This document shows, in pieces, positions 31,601 through 38,893 of a stretch of DNA of 64,000 nucleotides. The notes beneath the pieces were generated by a model. That model worked only from the letters and a program-made list of their open reading frames with translations, did not search any database and was not told where the DNA came from. The stretch spans positions 485,676-549,675 of the forward strand of contig JAHRYN010000002.1 of the NCBI GenBank assembly GCA_020621405.1. The letters are read 5' to 3'. Within the stretch, counting starts at the first letter, position 1. Every line of letters begins with the position of its first letter. Source of the stretch: Betaproteobacteria bacterium. GTDB lineage: Bacteria; Pseudomonadota; Gammaproteobacteria; Burkholderiales; Rhodocyclaceae. The position numbers and the translations under genes were made by a program.

Positions 31601-34600
31601 CAGCGGCACGACCACGGCGACATCGAGTGCCGTGTTCACCGGCGCCGGCCGCCTGTCGCTGACTGGCGGCACACTGACCTTTGCCGACGGCCTGAATACC
31701 GGCGGCAACCTCCAGCAATCCAGCGGCAACTTTGCCGGCACTGGCAACAACACGCTGTCCGGCCGCTACGAATGGACCGGCGGTAATGTGACCGGCAGCG
31801 GCACGCTGACGGTCAGCGGCGTATTGCAGATGAACGGTGGCTCCGGCAGCTTCGGCCTCGATGGCCGTTCGCTGCTGCATACCAACAGCAGCGGCACCAG
31901 CAGCCTGTACAAGACCGGCGGCTATTTCTACCTGAGCAACGGCGCCACCTTCACCAACGCGGCCGGCGCCCAGCTCTATTTCGATACCGGCAGCGGCGCC
32001 GCCTACCTGTACGGATCGGGCACGGCCAGCAACTTCATCAACGACGGCTCGCTGTTCAAGGTCGGCAGCGGTCAGCTCTACGGCTACAGCACAGTGCGTC
32101 TGCAGAATGCCGGCCGCTTCGTCGTCGCGCAGGGCAACCTCACAAGCGACGGCTTTGCCACCAACGCGGGTGTCCTCGACCTTCTGCCCGGGACCACCTT
32201 CAGCACCAACGGCGCACCGCTGACCAACACGGGCACGATCAGCGGCCACGGCACGATGACGATCGGCGGCACCGGCCTGCTCAATCAGGGTACGGTCAGC
32301 CCGGGCGGCACAGGCACCATCGGCACCCTGCGGCTGACCGGCAACTACGCCCAAGCCTCCGGCGGCACACTGCAGATCGAGCGCGGCAGTGCCGGCACCG
32401 ACGCGCTGATCGTCAACGGAAGCGCCACGCTGGGCGGTACGCTGGCAGTCAGCGAGCTGACCGGCTATGTGCCGGTCAGCGGTGAATCGAATGTAGTGAG
32501 CGCGAACACGCTGGTCGGCAGCTTTGCCACGGTATCGCTGCCATCGGGCTATACCAGCGCGGCAGTCGCCAACAATTACAAGCTCAGCTATGCCGGCGCC
32601 ATCTGCGGCGGCATCTGCTGGGATGGCGGCGCGCGCACCAACCTCTGGACCGATGCGGCAAACTGGACCGGCGACCTGTTGCCGGGCACCAATGATCTGG
32701 TCTTCATCAACCTGGGTGCCGGCACCAGCGTGCTGCTGACGGCCGGCACGCAGTCGATCCGCGGACTGGAAACCGCTGTCGGCAACACGCTGACCATCTC
32801 AGGCGGCAGCCTCTCGATCGCCCAGGCCGCCACGCTGGCCGGCGACCTGGTGATCAGCGGCGGCAGCGTGAATTTCAACGCGGCCTCGCAGATCGCGCGG
32901 CTGCTGCTGTCGGCCGGCACCTTCGGCGGCAGCGGTGCGGTCACCTTCACCGGAGCCGGGTCGACCTGGACCGGTGGCGACGTCGGCGGCACCGGCAGTT
33001 CCATCCTGGCGGCCGGCGCGACTCTCAACTACTCGGCCGGCACGCGCAGCACGGCGCGCCGGATGGACATCCAGCAAGGCGCGACGTTCTCGCTCGACAG
33101 CGGCGTGCTGACCACAACCGGCGGAGGCACCAACGCCGGCGTGATCAACGTGGCCGTCGGCGCCACCGCGCGCTACGGCGGCAGCGCCAGCTATCTGCTC
33201 GACAGCACCGGCCAGTTCGACGGCGGCGGACGCATCGAATTCATCAACTCCGCGGTCGTTACCAGTTCATCCACGGCACCGCTGATCGCGGACAGCACAT
33301 TCACGGTACGTGTCCAGGATTCGGCCCGCTACACGATGACCACGCCGACCTCGATCGCCAACCTCGAAGTGGCCGGCAACGCGACAGTCACGGCACAAAG
33401 CGCATTCGGCTCGCAGAACGTGTCACTCGGCGGCGGCACGCTGACGCTGAACGCCGGCTCGCAGATCGGCAATCTGGCGTTCACCGGCGGCACCTTCGCC
33501 GGTACCGGGCAGACCGTGCTGCTTGGTTCCGGCCTGTGGTCGGCCGGAACCTTCACCGGCAATCTGCGTATTGCCAGCGGCGCAGTACTCGATATCCAGG
33601 GCACCGGCACTGGCGACACGCAGGGCGGTACCTTCAAGAAATTCGGCGCGGGCAGCCTGATCAACGACGGCACGATGAACTGGTCGGCTGGCTTCATCGA
33701 CGTCGTGGGCAGCGGCAGCCTGACCAACAACGGCCTGTTCGACATCAGCGTCGACTCCAACTTCGGCGACCGCTGGGTCGGCACCGGCACGGTCACGCTG
33801 CGCAACAGCGCCAGTGGCGTCATCGTCAAGTCCGCAGGGAGCGGTGAAACTGCCATCGGCAGTCTGGGCATTCCCGGCGGCACTGCGAACTACGTGAGTT
33901 TCGTCAACGACGGCACCATCGACGTACAGAGCGGCACCCTGCGCTTCAACATCGGCTACAGCGGCGCGACCGGCGGTGGCAGCGTCACGCACAACGGCAC
34001 GCTGCACATCGCGCAGAACGCGACCTTCGAAGTCGGCACCGTCGGCGCGTTCGTACACAACGGCACAACCGTGATCGACGCAGGCGGAACACTGCGACAT
34101 GTCGGCGGCTTCACCAATACGGCAAGTGGCTTCATCCTCGGGCTGGGTACGATCGACATCGGTACCGGTGCCAGCAACACGCTGCGCAATGACGGGAACA
34201 TCACTCTCGGCAACGATGCTCACGGCACGCTGAACGTGACCGGCAACTACGTCCAGGGTAATGGCGGCCTGCTTAACATCGGCGTGAGCGGCGCTACGGC
34301 CGGCCAGTACGACAAGCTGTCGGTCGGCGGCAGCGCCACCATAGACGGCACGCTGATCGTGGAGGATGCCGGCAACAGCCGCGGTGCGATCACCATCGAC
34401 ATCGTAACCGCCGGTGGCGGTATCAGCGGAGCCTTCTCTACGATCAGTGCGCCGGTGACGGGCTACACGACGAGCATCGTCGGCAACTCGATGAAGCTGA
34501 GCTATGGCGCAGTCGCCTGCATCAACGGCGGCATCTGCTGGGACGGCGGAGCCGGCACCAACCGCTGGACCGACGCGGCGAACTGGACAGGCGATCTGCT

Positions 34601-37600
34601 GCCCAGCACGAATTCATTGGTATTCATCAACCTTGCAGGCAGCCACAACGTGGTGCTCGACAGCGGCGACCACACGATCGCCAGCCTGAGCACGACCGGC
34701 GGCAACAACCTCGCCATCACCGGTGGCACGCTGACCCTGAGCGGCGTATCCGGCAACGGCAGCGGTCTCGCCTCGACGATGGCCGGCGATCTGACGCTCG
34801 GCGGCACCGGCGCACTGGTGGCCAACAGCGCACTGAACGCAACCCGTTTCATGCAGGGCGGCGGCAGCTTCTCCGGCAGCGGAACACTGAATGTCAGCAC
34901 GCTGTTCGCCCACACCGGCGGCACGCACGGCGGCAGCGGCCGCACGGTGCTCGGCAACGCGATCACCTTCGCACCGGGCAACTACGCCTTCAGCCGCGAC
35001 TTCGAAATCGACGGCACGCTGAACCACAGCGCGGGCACACTGAGCATCGCATCCGGCCATGTGGTCGACATCGATGGCACGCTGAACTGGAACGCCGGCG
35101 CGACCATCGCCGGTCCGGGCACGCTCAACCTGCGCACCGGCAGCACCGCCAACATCAACGACAGCCTGGGTGGAGGCTTCCACACGCTGAGCGCGGTCAC
35201 CGTCAACAACGCCGGCACCGTCAATTACGCCGTCGCCGCCGGCAACAGCCGCGAACTGCTGATCAATGACGGCACCGTGTTCAACAACACCGGTCGCTTC
35301 AACTTCACCGGCGACAACGTCGTCACCGAGAACTCCGGCAATGGCGGCAACTTCAACAACGCCGGCACCCTGGCCAAGACCGCAGGCACCGGCAGCAGCG
35401 GATTCGCCAGCCTCGCCCGCTTCAACAACCTCGATGGCGGCACCGTCAATTCGGGCACCGGCACGCTGCTGATCCAGACGGCGGGCAACCACGCCGGCGT
35501 GTTCAACCTCGCCGGCAACAACGTCCGCTTCAACGGCAGCACGCAGACCTTTGCCAACGGCTCCGTCCTGCGCGGCACTTCGAACTTCAATGGCGCAACC
35601 ATCCGCGCCGACGGCAACCTGACCATCGACGGCACCCTGAACTGGAGCAGCGGCACCACCATCACCAACGCGGGCAACGCCGGCACACTCACCGTGCTCG
35701 GCACCAGCACGCTCAACATCAACGACACCCTGGGTGGCGGCTTCCACACACTGAGCGCAGTCACCGTCAACAACGCCGGCACCGTCAATTACGCCGTCGC
35801 CGCCGGCAACAGCCGCGAACTGCTGATCAATGACGGCACCGTGTTCAACAACACCGGTCGCTTCAACTTCACCGGCGACAACGTCGTCACCGAGAACTCC
35901 GGCAATGGCGGCAACTTCAACAACGCCGGCACCCTGGCCAAGACCGCAGGCACCGGCAGCAGCGGATTCGCCAGCCTCGCCCGCTTCAACAACCTCGATG
36001 GCGGCACCGTCAATTCGGGCACCGGCACGCTGCTGATCCAGACGGCGGGCAACCACGCCGGCGTGTTCAACCTCGCCGGCAACAACGTCCGCTTCAACGG
36101 CAGCACGCAGACCTTTGCCAACGGCTCCGTCCTGCGCGGCACTTCGAACTTCAATGGCGCAACCATCCGCGCCGACGGCAACCTGACCATCGACGGCACG
36201 CTCAACTGGAGCAGCGGCACCACCATCACCAACTCAGGCAACGCCGGCACACTCACTGTGCTCGGCACCAGCACGCTCAACATCAACGACTCCCTGGGTG
36301 GCGGCTTCCACACGCTGAGCGGGGTCACCGTCAACAACGCCGGCACCGTCAACTACGCCGTCGCCGCCGGCAACAGCCGCGAACTGCTGATCAATGACGG
36401 CACCGTATTCAACAACACCGGTCGCTTCAACTTCACCGGCGACAACGTCGTCACCGAGAACTCCGGCAACGGTGGCAACTTCAACAACACCGGCACGCTG
36501 GCCAAGACTGCCGGCACCGGCAGCAGCGGCTTCGCCAGCCTCGCCCGCTTCAATGATCAGGGCGGAAGCTATCGCGCCGACTCCGGCACGCTGCTGCTCG
36601 CTTCGCTGGGCACGCTGAGCGGCACGATGCACATTGCCGATGGTGCGCGCATCCTCGCCGGCACGAACGGTCTGACCAGTACCGGCACGATCGAAGGCAG
36701 TGGCACGCTGGATCTGGCCGGCGGCACGCTGGTCAACCGCGGCATCCTTCGTCCGGGCGGCACCGGTGCGATCGGCCGGCTGACCGTGCTGGGCGACGTC
36801 ACACAAATGACGGACGGCCGTATCGAAGCCGAATTCGCCGGCACCGCCACCGGCCGGTACGACGTACTCGACGTCCGCGGCAACACGCTGCTCGACGGCG
36901 TGCTCCAGGTACAGGCACTGGGCAGCGCAGCGCCGACCGAAGGCATGCAGCTGGCGCTGGTGACGGCCACCGGCACGCTCGATACCAGTGCATTGCGCCT
37001 GCAGGCCCCCGGCAACGGTTACAGCGTGCGCAACCTCGGCAGCTCGCTCAGTCTCGGCTACACCGCGTGCAACGCCGGCGCCATCTGCTGGAGCGGTGGC
37101 GGCAGCAATTCGGACTGGTTCAATGTACTCAACTGGACAGGCGGTATCGTCCCGGGTTCGAATGGCCGCGTCGGCGACCTCGTGTTCATCAATCTGGCCG
37201 GCGGCGCCAACGTGGTGCTGAATGCGGCGCCACCCGTAACAATCGCCGAACTGACAATAGGCAAGGCCAATTCGCTGACGCTGACCGGCGGTGTGCTCAC
37301 CACGCAGAAAACCACGGTGAATTCGGGTGGCACGCTGTCGCTGAATGGCGGTACGCTGAACTTCGGCAGCGGTCTGACGAACGACGGCAGCAATCTGCTG
37401 AACAACGGCACCATCAACTACGACGGTGGCTCGATCGGCGGCAACGTGTTCACCAACAATGGCAGGCTGAACGTGCTGCCGGGCAGCAGCAACCTGACTA
37501 CCACACGGCTGAACAACAACGGCAGCATCGTCGTGGACGCCTCCGACGGCACCTTCGAATTCGGCAGCGGTGGCGGCATGATTCTCGCCAACAACGGGAG

Positions 37601-38882
37601 CGTCGAGGTCAGCCGCGGCACGCTGTCGGTGCTCGCGCATGACACCGATGCATCCGGTCCGGGCGCCGACAGCGGGGCGTGGTCGGTCGATTCGGGCGCA
37701 ACGCTGCGCTTCCGTGACGCCTTCCGCGACTTCGGCCCGACATCCTCAGTCACCGGTGCCGGCGACGTGGAATTCACCGCTTTCTCCGGCGGCGCGTTCA
37801 ACATCAACGGCGCTTACAACGTAACCGGGACGACGCGCATCTCCGGCAATACGCTGGTGAATTTCAACCACAACGCCACCTTCAAGCAACTGGACATCGC
37901 CGGCAATGTCGGCGGCAGCGGCACACTGAACGTGCTCGACGGACTGAACTGGACTGCCGGCACCCTGAGCGGCGCTGGCCGCAGCGTCGTGGTCGGCGAC
38001 CGGGCACAACTCAACGGCGACAACCTCGTGCTGGATGGCGCCCGCCTGACCGTGGCCGGCAGCGGGCTGATCGGCACCGGTACGCAGCTGGCGATGAACG
38101 GCAATGCCCAGATCATCGTCAGCGATGGCGCCACGCTGAGTCTCGGCAGCAACTCGGCCATCGTCGGCAGCGGCAGCCTGGTCAATCGCGGCACGCTGGA
38201 AGGCACGATAGGCGGCGGATCGTCGAATGTCGGCGTTCTGCTGTCCAACCTGAATGTCGTGAAAGCCAGTAACGGCAGCCTCGGGCTGACAGGCGGCATC
38301 GCGGATACCGGTACCGGAAGTTTTGACATCGGCGCGGGCGCAACGATGGAGCTGGGCGGCGATCTGCCGTCGGACATCTTCGACCGCATCAGCGGCACGG
38401 GTACCCTGAGTTTCTCGCCGACTTCGGTGCCCGTGATCAACCGGACCTTCGCCACACAAGGCGGTTCGCCCTTCAATTTCAGCCTCCATCCTGGCGCCGT
38501 ACTGTCAGGCGCACCGCTGAACGGCAGCATCAACGGTCAGGCTGCAGGCTGGGTCTACACCGCCAACACGGGCTACAACGGCACCGACAGCGCGCGCTTC
38601 ACACTCAGTCTCGACAACGACAGGGGCATGGCGGTGTTCAACGTACGGTTCAACGTCAACAGCCCTTCGCTGGTACCGCCGCAGGTGGTGCTCGATCGCG
38701 TCATACCACCGGAAGTCGTGAAGCCGCCGCCGCCGATTCCGCCGGTTCCCCGGATCGAGCGCCCCAGCGCGCCGACCGTTCTGGCATCGGTGGACGAGCT
38801 GAGCGACATCGTCACCGCATCCGGTCCGCAAATCGAACAGCCGCTGCGCGACTTCCGCGCCAGCCGACTGCAATGCCGCTAG
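19647..38882 (+). CDS. Giant TpsA exoprotein / filamentous-haemagglutinin-type adhesin (6411 residues)
   Basis: One uninterrupted frame of 19.2 kb. Residues 1-55 form an extended signal peptide (ESPR: MNKGRYRLVFSDEHGSYVPV, then hydrophobic LVAAMAAALPGLAIA). The TPS secretion domain follows (about residues 56-310) with the conserved NPNG at 134-137. Most of the chain is Gly/Ser/Thr/Asn/Leu-rich strand repeats expected to form a long beta-helix. Five modules each end in a DxLxVxG cap and a W...NW segment (near residues 2290, 3210, 4320, 4960 and 5810). The C-terminus has a cadherin/Ig-like segment (about 6260-6340), a proline-rich linker (about 6355-6375) and ends in QCR. No VENN motif or toxin domain is seen, so it is probably an adhesin or matrix protein rather than a CDI effector. 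It is exported by the upstream TpsB. Confidence 0.95.
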   Translation: MNKGRYRLVFSDEHGSYVPVSEETSSRGKSRGARALRRLVAAMAAALPGLAIANPAGQQVISGQVGLQTQGSTLNITASDRAIINWKQFSIQPGETTRFIQPNSTSTVLNRVVGQDPSKILGNLVANGRVFLINPNGVLFGAGAKVDTAGLVASTLNIKNEDFLAGRMKFDADGTAGKLRNEGSLKTTGGPLILIATDVENTGLVTAENGDIVLAAGRSVEIADPHQPALRVKIEAGGEAINLGQLIARGGNVGMFGAALTQAGKISATGAQRTADGRIVLRGSKSVTLTAQSETVAQTADGAGGKIEVSAPEVKVEAGALMDASGTQGGRIEIAAEQRATVEGTLRATGHLPTSTAPASTTDLELPITSSGPAPAPAVSANAGRGGDIVVTADAVVLSGPATLNASGDTGGGSILVGGDWQGSNPSVRNAQTTWVGNGVSLLSDALLKGDGGKVVVWADRATAFAGDIWARGGNSGGDGGQVEVSGKAALLYRGRTDTTAARGRSGELLLDPLAIIIQGGSGDGSNDGSQIFASGSTPGTVSTDALGPTVIFESEIEEQSKTTNIILRAQRSVNVGSNQFSYTSSGNLTGETSGQLALASGSSLLIETRNLGIGEGGASAGIDLVSNGWHGSALQIITQGSGNITLQTGYSNGVKTGDQIANLLLPVLRTGAGSILVRSSDGSQVQLLGSSYTSGGAIQIAASTVTGGAAFNATAGTQITGNYLANTGTLTFDGGASSISGTLTLAANLGGSAVLSLGGLDWRYGSMAAGGTTTLTGSGVIDNTGGYKYLARRLDVSGNLTFGNSSGYYLEVQAGGELHLAATGTLATGATNGLIYFTGSSTNASLSADTGASVDIGSGTTLALRANGNATNLVSGSFAMTGAGALVLDSGLFTTGADTSFTGAGVLQLGNATLSGTHKLNIGSAFNWTGGTFAGSGTTVLSGHSVIDNTSAYKQLNRRLEVTGDLVFGNSNGYYLTIGNGGDLHLSSGGQLATSTTSGFIYIAAGTGGAARLSADAGSSIAVGDGTTLTLRGDNTSGNQIIGAFGLAGTGATVLDSGVLGTAGVTRFGGSGLLRVSGGATLNLDHATTFGSAFRFEGGTLAGSGAVDIGGAFTWAGGSMAGSGITTLTGNAVIDNTSAYKYLGRRLDVSGKLSFGNSSGYYLQIGNGGTLHLTTTGQLATSTVNGVIYMAAGAGGAALISADAGAAVKIGDGTTLTINADGNSGNQIGGTFDLTGTTVFGSGVLGTAGATAFTGSGLLRVTSGMTLNLNHATSFDSAFRFENGTLAGSGDVSIGGAFTWAGGTMAGSGITTLTGASVIDNTSAYKFLNRRLDIDGTLTFGNSSGYYLQLNNGGTLHLNPTGQLATGTTSGLIYMAAGAGGTTVISADAGAKFNVGDGTTLTLRTDSNAGNQIVGTFGLTGTGSLNFDSGLLTTAGNTSFTGDGTLRILGSATFSAGHATTFASALRFENGAMTGAGNVAITGPFAWTGGSMTGTGATTLSGAGVIDNTSAYKYLGRRLDITGSLTFGNSSGYYLQILNGGNLHLGASGRLATTTVNGMIYLAAGAGGSALLSADDGAAIQVGDGTTLTLRSDSTAGNRIAGDFALTGAGATHFDSGLFSVNSDTRIDGTGLLMLSGGGNLGGSGVLTIASGFNWTGGTMSGTGKTVLASGASMSSAGTRILDRTLEIAAGASFDIADGVTIQRSTSNGGTGGIVVLGALTKSSATGTGTSTLLYLDLQGNISSKSGILSIYGNTAGTNLGAASFSTSGSGVLRLDSGLFTLTDGQTAVVSAGTLELSGATLSTAGNSTIAGAGTFFLSNGSIDGAGTLNFGSGFNWTNGSMNGSGVTRLLNAVRLTGSNTRLLNRTLEIAASGSLDLGDNVLIQRSVSSGGTGAINAIGSVMKTTGTGSAYLRYLDLSGNISSASGILSIYGNTAGSAINGTSFSTTAGGLLRLDSGLFNLNQGESLAVTAGTLEISGATLTTTGASTINGAGTLFLSSGTINGTGSLTVNSGFDWTTGTMSGTGTTRLNGEGRILSGSTKALSRTLEIGGRTTATNASGTLQIQQGGVVSVLSSGEFVMDGGASITSTGNGRIDNAGLMRKTGAAASALAMPLTNTGTLRVEDGVLTASAFPVNDGRLTLLNGATLVTGNANLLNNGRIDGIGTVNVGTGTLTNAGLLQPGGAGAAGLLTIQGNLLQTVAGSLEADLLGSSLGQQDQLQISGSVALGGNLVITPAAGVTLGAQDRYTVLSCSTNGCLSGSFASIDTNGLTATATAFSNALSFATGTIFSTWTSTSSGFWDVAANWAGGLIPTAGNDVVIDQAGDITVTVRAATGGPFTVNSLFSNENIAIVSGGLTLTKDSLINGTLSVSGGTLTVGAQLDLNRLALSGGTISGGVLNLLGAQSTLTGGGALNSTTLLIGETGLQVGSVYITNGTLRKGTGLASNALVTVVNSGFLEARGTLTLDGTTIRLASTGSTTYLRGNTSVSGTTLNIAGNGTIDFAGADNASNNLTAWHSASTLNIGSGVSLTGTQSGDIYMGTAGTFSSTATATAGRTLTFGGRNWNNAGTLHAAGGTLAVTSDTNTTWASSSTLDLDSGILTLGGAFSTASFNTLARDGVAAGSLRITGALNNTGDTLTLDASTGAVLLSGSITGGTIRANNPAGGALLMNGVGYLVDTTLAGINGVAGSGLYVIDNGTSMEARGTLTLDGATVRLASAGSTTYLRGNTSVSGTTLNIAGNGAIDFAGADNANNNLTAWHSASALNIGSGVALTGTQSGDIYMGTAGTFSGTATAVTAGKTFTFGGRNWNNAGTLHAAGGTLAVTSDTNTTWASSSTLDLDSGILTLGGAFSTASFNTLARDGVAAGSLRITGALNNTGDTLTLDASTGAVLLSGSITGGTIRANNPAGGALLMNGVGYLVDTTLAGINGVAGSGLYVIDNGTSMEARGTLTLDGATVRLASAGSTTYLRGNTSVSGTTLNIAGNGTIDFAGANNASNNFTAWHSNSILNIGSGISLTGTQSGDIYMGAAGTFSGTATAATTGKTLAFNSNGGWIQAGRLLLTGGAMSSATSLTNTGTIQGRGTFSLGTNTLTNTGTIFTDGGVLNLTGNLTLTASSTLRFGIGGRERGVSYDALDVTGSVAFGGTLQASHVNGFVPGSSESFRLLRYGSRNGSSTFATMNVPAGFGYGSYYGNGNYLLGIGSALTGINEWINNSSGDWSTAINWSLGVAPNSSTQTVIIDRIGATPTVTVSTGNWTVGSLLSTDNLSVTGGTLTVAGLTRVTGTLGISGGTLTTQGALDLNAVTLSGTGQFVAQGGGHIASYLQHSGTSTFAGAGLAFDAIDLRSGTVNFNAALSLPSSLLRVAGYTANLNADQGQTLIQIASGTLNLNLASITSDIEFSSGTLNVANATGTSGKLTWTGGNIGGGGTLTVGGVLNIAGGANSFGLDNTTLVHTNASGLSRMAKTGGYFYLNGANAMLRNAADASLTIDTTGGDAYAYYFSGTGGTLQNLGTLNKTGANSFRFYAPTHFDQAGTLNIQQGNLILDGGSHALSGLTTLGADSALVLMGSNAVSVSAAARFTGDGQIQHNGGTTVTLADGARVDAAYLLSFGTLNIAGSATMNGALLWSGGTVTGGGALTVNGVFDQSGPNSVTLDNVTLVHQNASGASRIASSQGRNFTLQNGAVFRNAAGASLQLDVQGANSTVYLYHATGTASRFENQGTLTKTGSGTADIDYYANMQFDQRGTLAVNQGTFAVNGSTRFDGSQQIALDSTLLIRGGVTTLAAGRSVTGAGQLLHTSGSLTLANGALVDTNYVFNGGTLIASTGDAARIGGTFDWNGGTISGGGVLTVSGILDIGGSNSFGLDNTVLEHTNTSGLSRISKTGGYFYLNGANGVLRNAAGASLTIDTSGGAFYTYYFSGTGGTLQNLGTLNKAGNGEFRMYNPTHLDQAGTLNIQRGSVVLEGDGNTLSGTHQLAAGTSLTVSSGTTTATSSAVFTGAGRLSLTGGTLTFADGLNTGGNLQQSSGNFAGTGNNTLSGRYEWTGGNVTGSGTLTVSGVLQMNGGSGSFGLDGRSLLHTNSSGTSSLYKTGGYFYLSNGATFTNAAGAQLYFDTGSGAAYLYGSGTASNFINDGSLFKVGSGQLYGYSTVRLQNAGRFVVAQGNLTSDGFATNAGVLDLLPGTTFSTNGAPLTNTGTISGHGTMTIGGTGLLNQGTVSPGGTGTIGTLRLTGNYAQASGGTLQIERGSAGTDALIVNGSATLGGTLAVSELTGYVPVSGESNVVSANTLVGSFATVSLPSGYTSAAVANNYKLSYAGAICGGICWDGGARTNLWTDAANWTGDLLPGTNDLVFINLGAGTSVLLTAGTQSIRGLETAVGNTLTISGGSLSIAQAATLAGDLVISGGSVNFNAASQIARLLLSAGTFGGSGAVTFTGAGSTWTGGDVGGTGSSILAAGATLNYSAGTRSTARRMDIQQGATFSLDSGVLTTTGGGTNAGVINVAVGATARYGGSASYLLDSTGQFDGGGRIEFINSAVVTSSSTAPLIADSTFTVRVQDSARYTMTTPTSIANLEVAGNATVTAQSAFGSQNVSLGGGTLTLNAGSQIGNLAFTGGTFAGTGQTVLLGSGLWSAGTFTGNLRIASGAVLDIQGTGTGDTQGGTFKKFGAGSLINDGTMNWSAGFIDVVGSGSLTNNGLFDISVDSNFGDRWVGTGTVTLRNSASGVIVKSAGSGETAIGSLGIPGGTANYVSFVNDGTIDVQSGTLRFNIGYSGATGGGSVTHNGTLHIAQNATFEVGTVGAFVHNGTTVIDAGGTLRHVGGFTNTASGFILGLGTIDIGTGASNTLRNDGNITLGNDAHGTLNVTGNYVQGNGGLLNIGVSGATAGQYDKLSVGGSATIDGTLIVEDAGNSRGAITIDIVTAGGGISGAFSTISAPVTGYTTSIVGNSMKLSYGAVACINGGICWDGGAGTNRWTDAANWTGDLLPSTNSLVFINLAGSHNVVLDSGDHTIASLSTTGGNNLAITGGTLTLSGVSGNGSGLASTMAGDLTLGGTGALVANSALNATRFMQGGGSFSGSGTLNVSTLFAHTGGTHGGSGRTVLGNAITFAPGNYAFSRDFEIDGTLNHSAGTLSIASGHVVDIDGTLNWNAGATIAGPGTLNLRTGSTANINDSLGGGFHTLSAVTVNNAGTVNYAVAAGNSRELLINDGTVFNNTGRFNFTGDNVVTENSGNGGNFNNAGTLAKTAGTGSSGFASLARFNNLDGGTVNSGTGTLLIQTAGNHAGVFNLAGNNVRFNGSTQTFANGSVLRGTSNFNGATIRADGNLTIDGTLNWSSGTTITNAGNAGTLTVLGTSTLNINDTLGGGFHTLSAVTVNNAGTVNYAVAAGNSRELLINDGTVFNNTGRFNFTGDNVVTENSGNGGNFNNAGTLAKTAGTGSSGFASLARFNNLDGGTVNSGTGTLLIQTAGNHAGVFNLAGNNVRFNGSTQTFANGSVLRGTSNFNGATIRADGNLTIDGTLNWSSGTTITNSGNAGTLTVLGTSTLNINDSLGGGFHTLSGVTVNNAGTVNYAVAAGNSRELLINDGTVFNNTGRFNFTGDNVVTENSGNGGNFNNTGTLAKTAGTGSSGFASLARFNDQGGSYRADSGTLLLASLGTLSGTMHIADGARILAGTNGLTSTGTIEGSGTLDLAGGTLVNRGILRPGGTGAIGRLTVLGDVTQMTDGRIEAEFAGTATGRYDVLDVRGNTLLDGVLQVQALGSAAPTEGMQLALVTATGTLDTSALRLQAPGNGYSVRNLGSSLSLGYTACNAGAICWSGGGSNSDWFNVLNWTGGIVPGSNGRVGDLVFINLAGGANVVLNAAPPVTIAELTIGKANSLTLTGGVLTTQKTTVNSGGTLSLNGGTLNFGSGLTNDGSNLLNNGTINYDGGSIGGNVFTNNGRLNVLPGSSNLTTTRLNNNGSIVVDASDGTFEFGSGGGMILANNGSVEVSRGTLSVLAHDTDASGPGADSGAWSVDSGATLRFRDAFRDFGPTSSVTGAGDVEFTAFSGGAFNINGAYNVTGTTRISGNTLVNFNHNATFKQLDIAGNVGGSGTLNVLDGLNWTAGTLSGAGRSVVVGDRAQLNGDNLVLDGARLTVAGSGLIGTGTQLAMNGNAQIIVSDGATLSLGSNSAIVGSGSLVNRGTLEGTIGGGSSNVGVLLSNLNVVKASNGSLGLTGGIADTGTGSFDIGAGATMELGGDLPSDIFDRISGTGTLSFSPTSVPVINRTFATQGGSPFNFSLHPGAVLSGAPLNGSINGQAAGWVYTANTGYNGTDSARFTLSLDNDRGMAVFNVRFNVNSPSLVPPQVVLDRVIPPEVVKPPPPIPPVPRIERPSAPTVLASVDELSDIVTASGPQIEQPLRDFRASRLQCR
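21987..24700 (+). repeat. Five-copy protein repeat array inside tpsA (about 187 residues each)
   Basis: The phrase VIDNTSAYK recurs at 21987, 22485, 23046, 23601 and 24162, each followed by an RRLDxxGxLxFGNSSGYYL segment and a GDGTTLTLR segment. Spacings are 498, 561, 555 and 561 bases. The copies are diverged at DNA level, so this is an older array than the two downstream ones. Confidence 0.85.
27024..28740 (+). repeat. Nearly identical 0.73-kb tandem DNA repeats inside tpsA
   Basis: Copies begin at 27024, 27753 and 28485 (spacing 729 and 732 bases, 243-244 codons); the third is partial. Long stretches, such as those after 27345 and 28076 (from GGRNWNNAGTLHAAGG onward), look almost base-for-base identical. 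Such identity, including third codon positions, implies recent duplication or gene conversion. Confidence 0.9.
35151..36552 (+). repeat. Nearly identical 564-bp tandem DNA repeats inside tpsA
   Basis: Units start at 35151, 35715 and 36279, exactly 564 bases (188 codons) apart; the third stops early, at about 36552. The first two copies differ at only a handful of positions near their ends, and the middle 400 or so bases look identical by eye. Each unit begins NINDSLGGGFHTL and contains NSRELLINDGTVFNNTG. Confidence 0.92.
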
Positions 38883-38893
38883 GGAGAAACACC

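Noticed and set aside
34614-36056. Long minus-strand frames within the adhesin repeats
   Set aside because: They repeat with the same 564-base period as the adhesin and have no independent start signal or domain.
35151-36552. Possible CRISPR array, because of regular repeats
   Set aside because: Units are 564 bases, coding and contiguous, with no short repeat/spacer alternation and no cas genes.
38436-38882. Possible contact-dependent inhibition toxin at the adhesin C-terminus
   Set aside because: No VENN-type motif, toxin domain or small immunity gene follows; the end is a cadherin/Ig-like segment, a proline linker and then a FecR gene.
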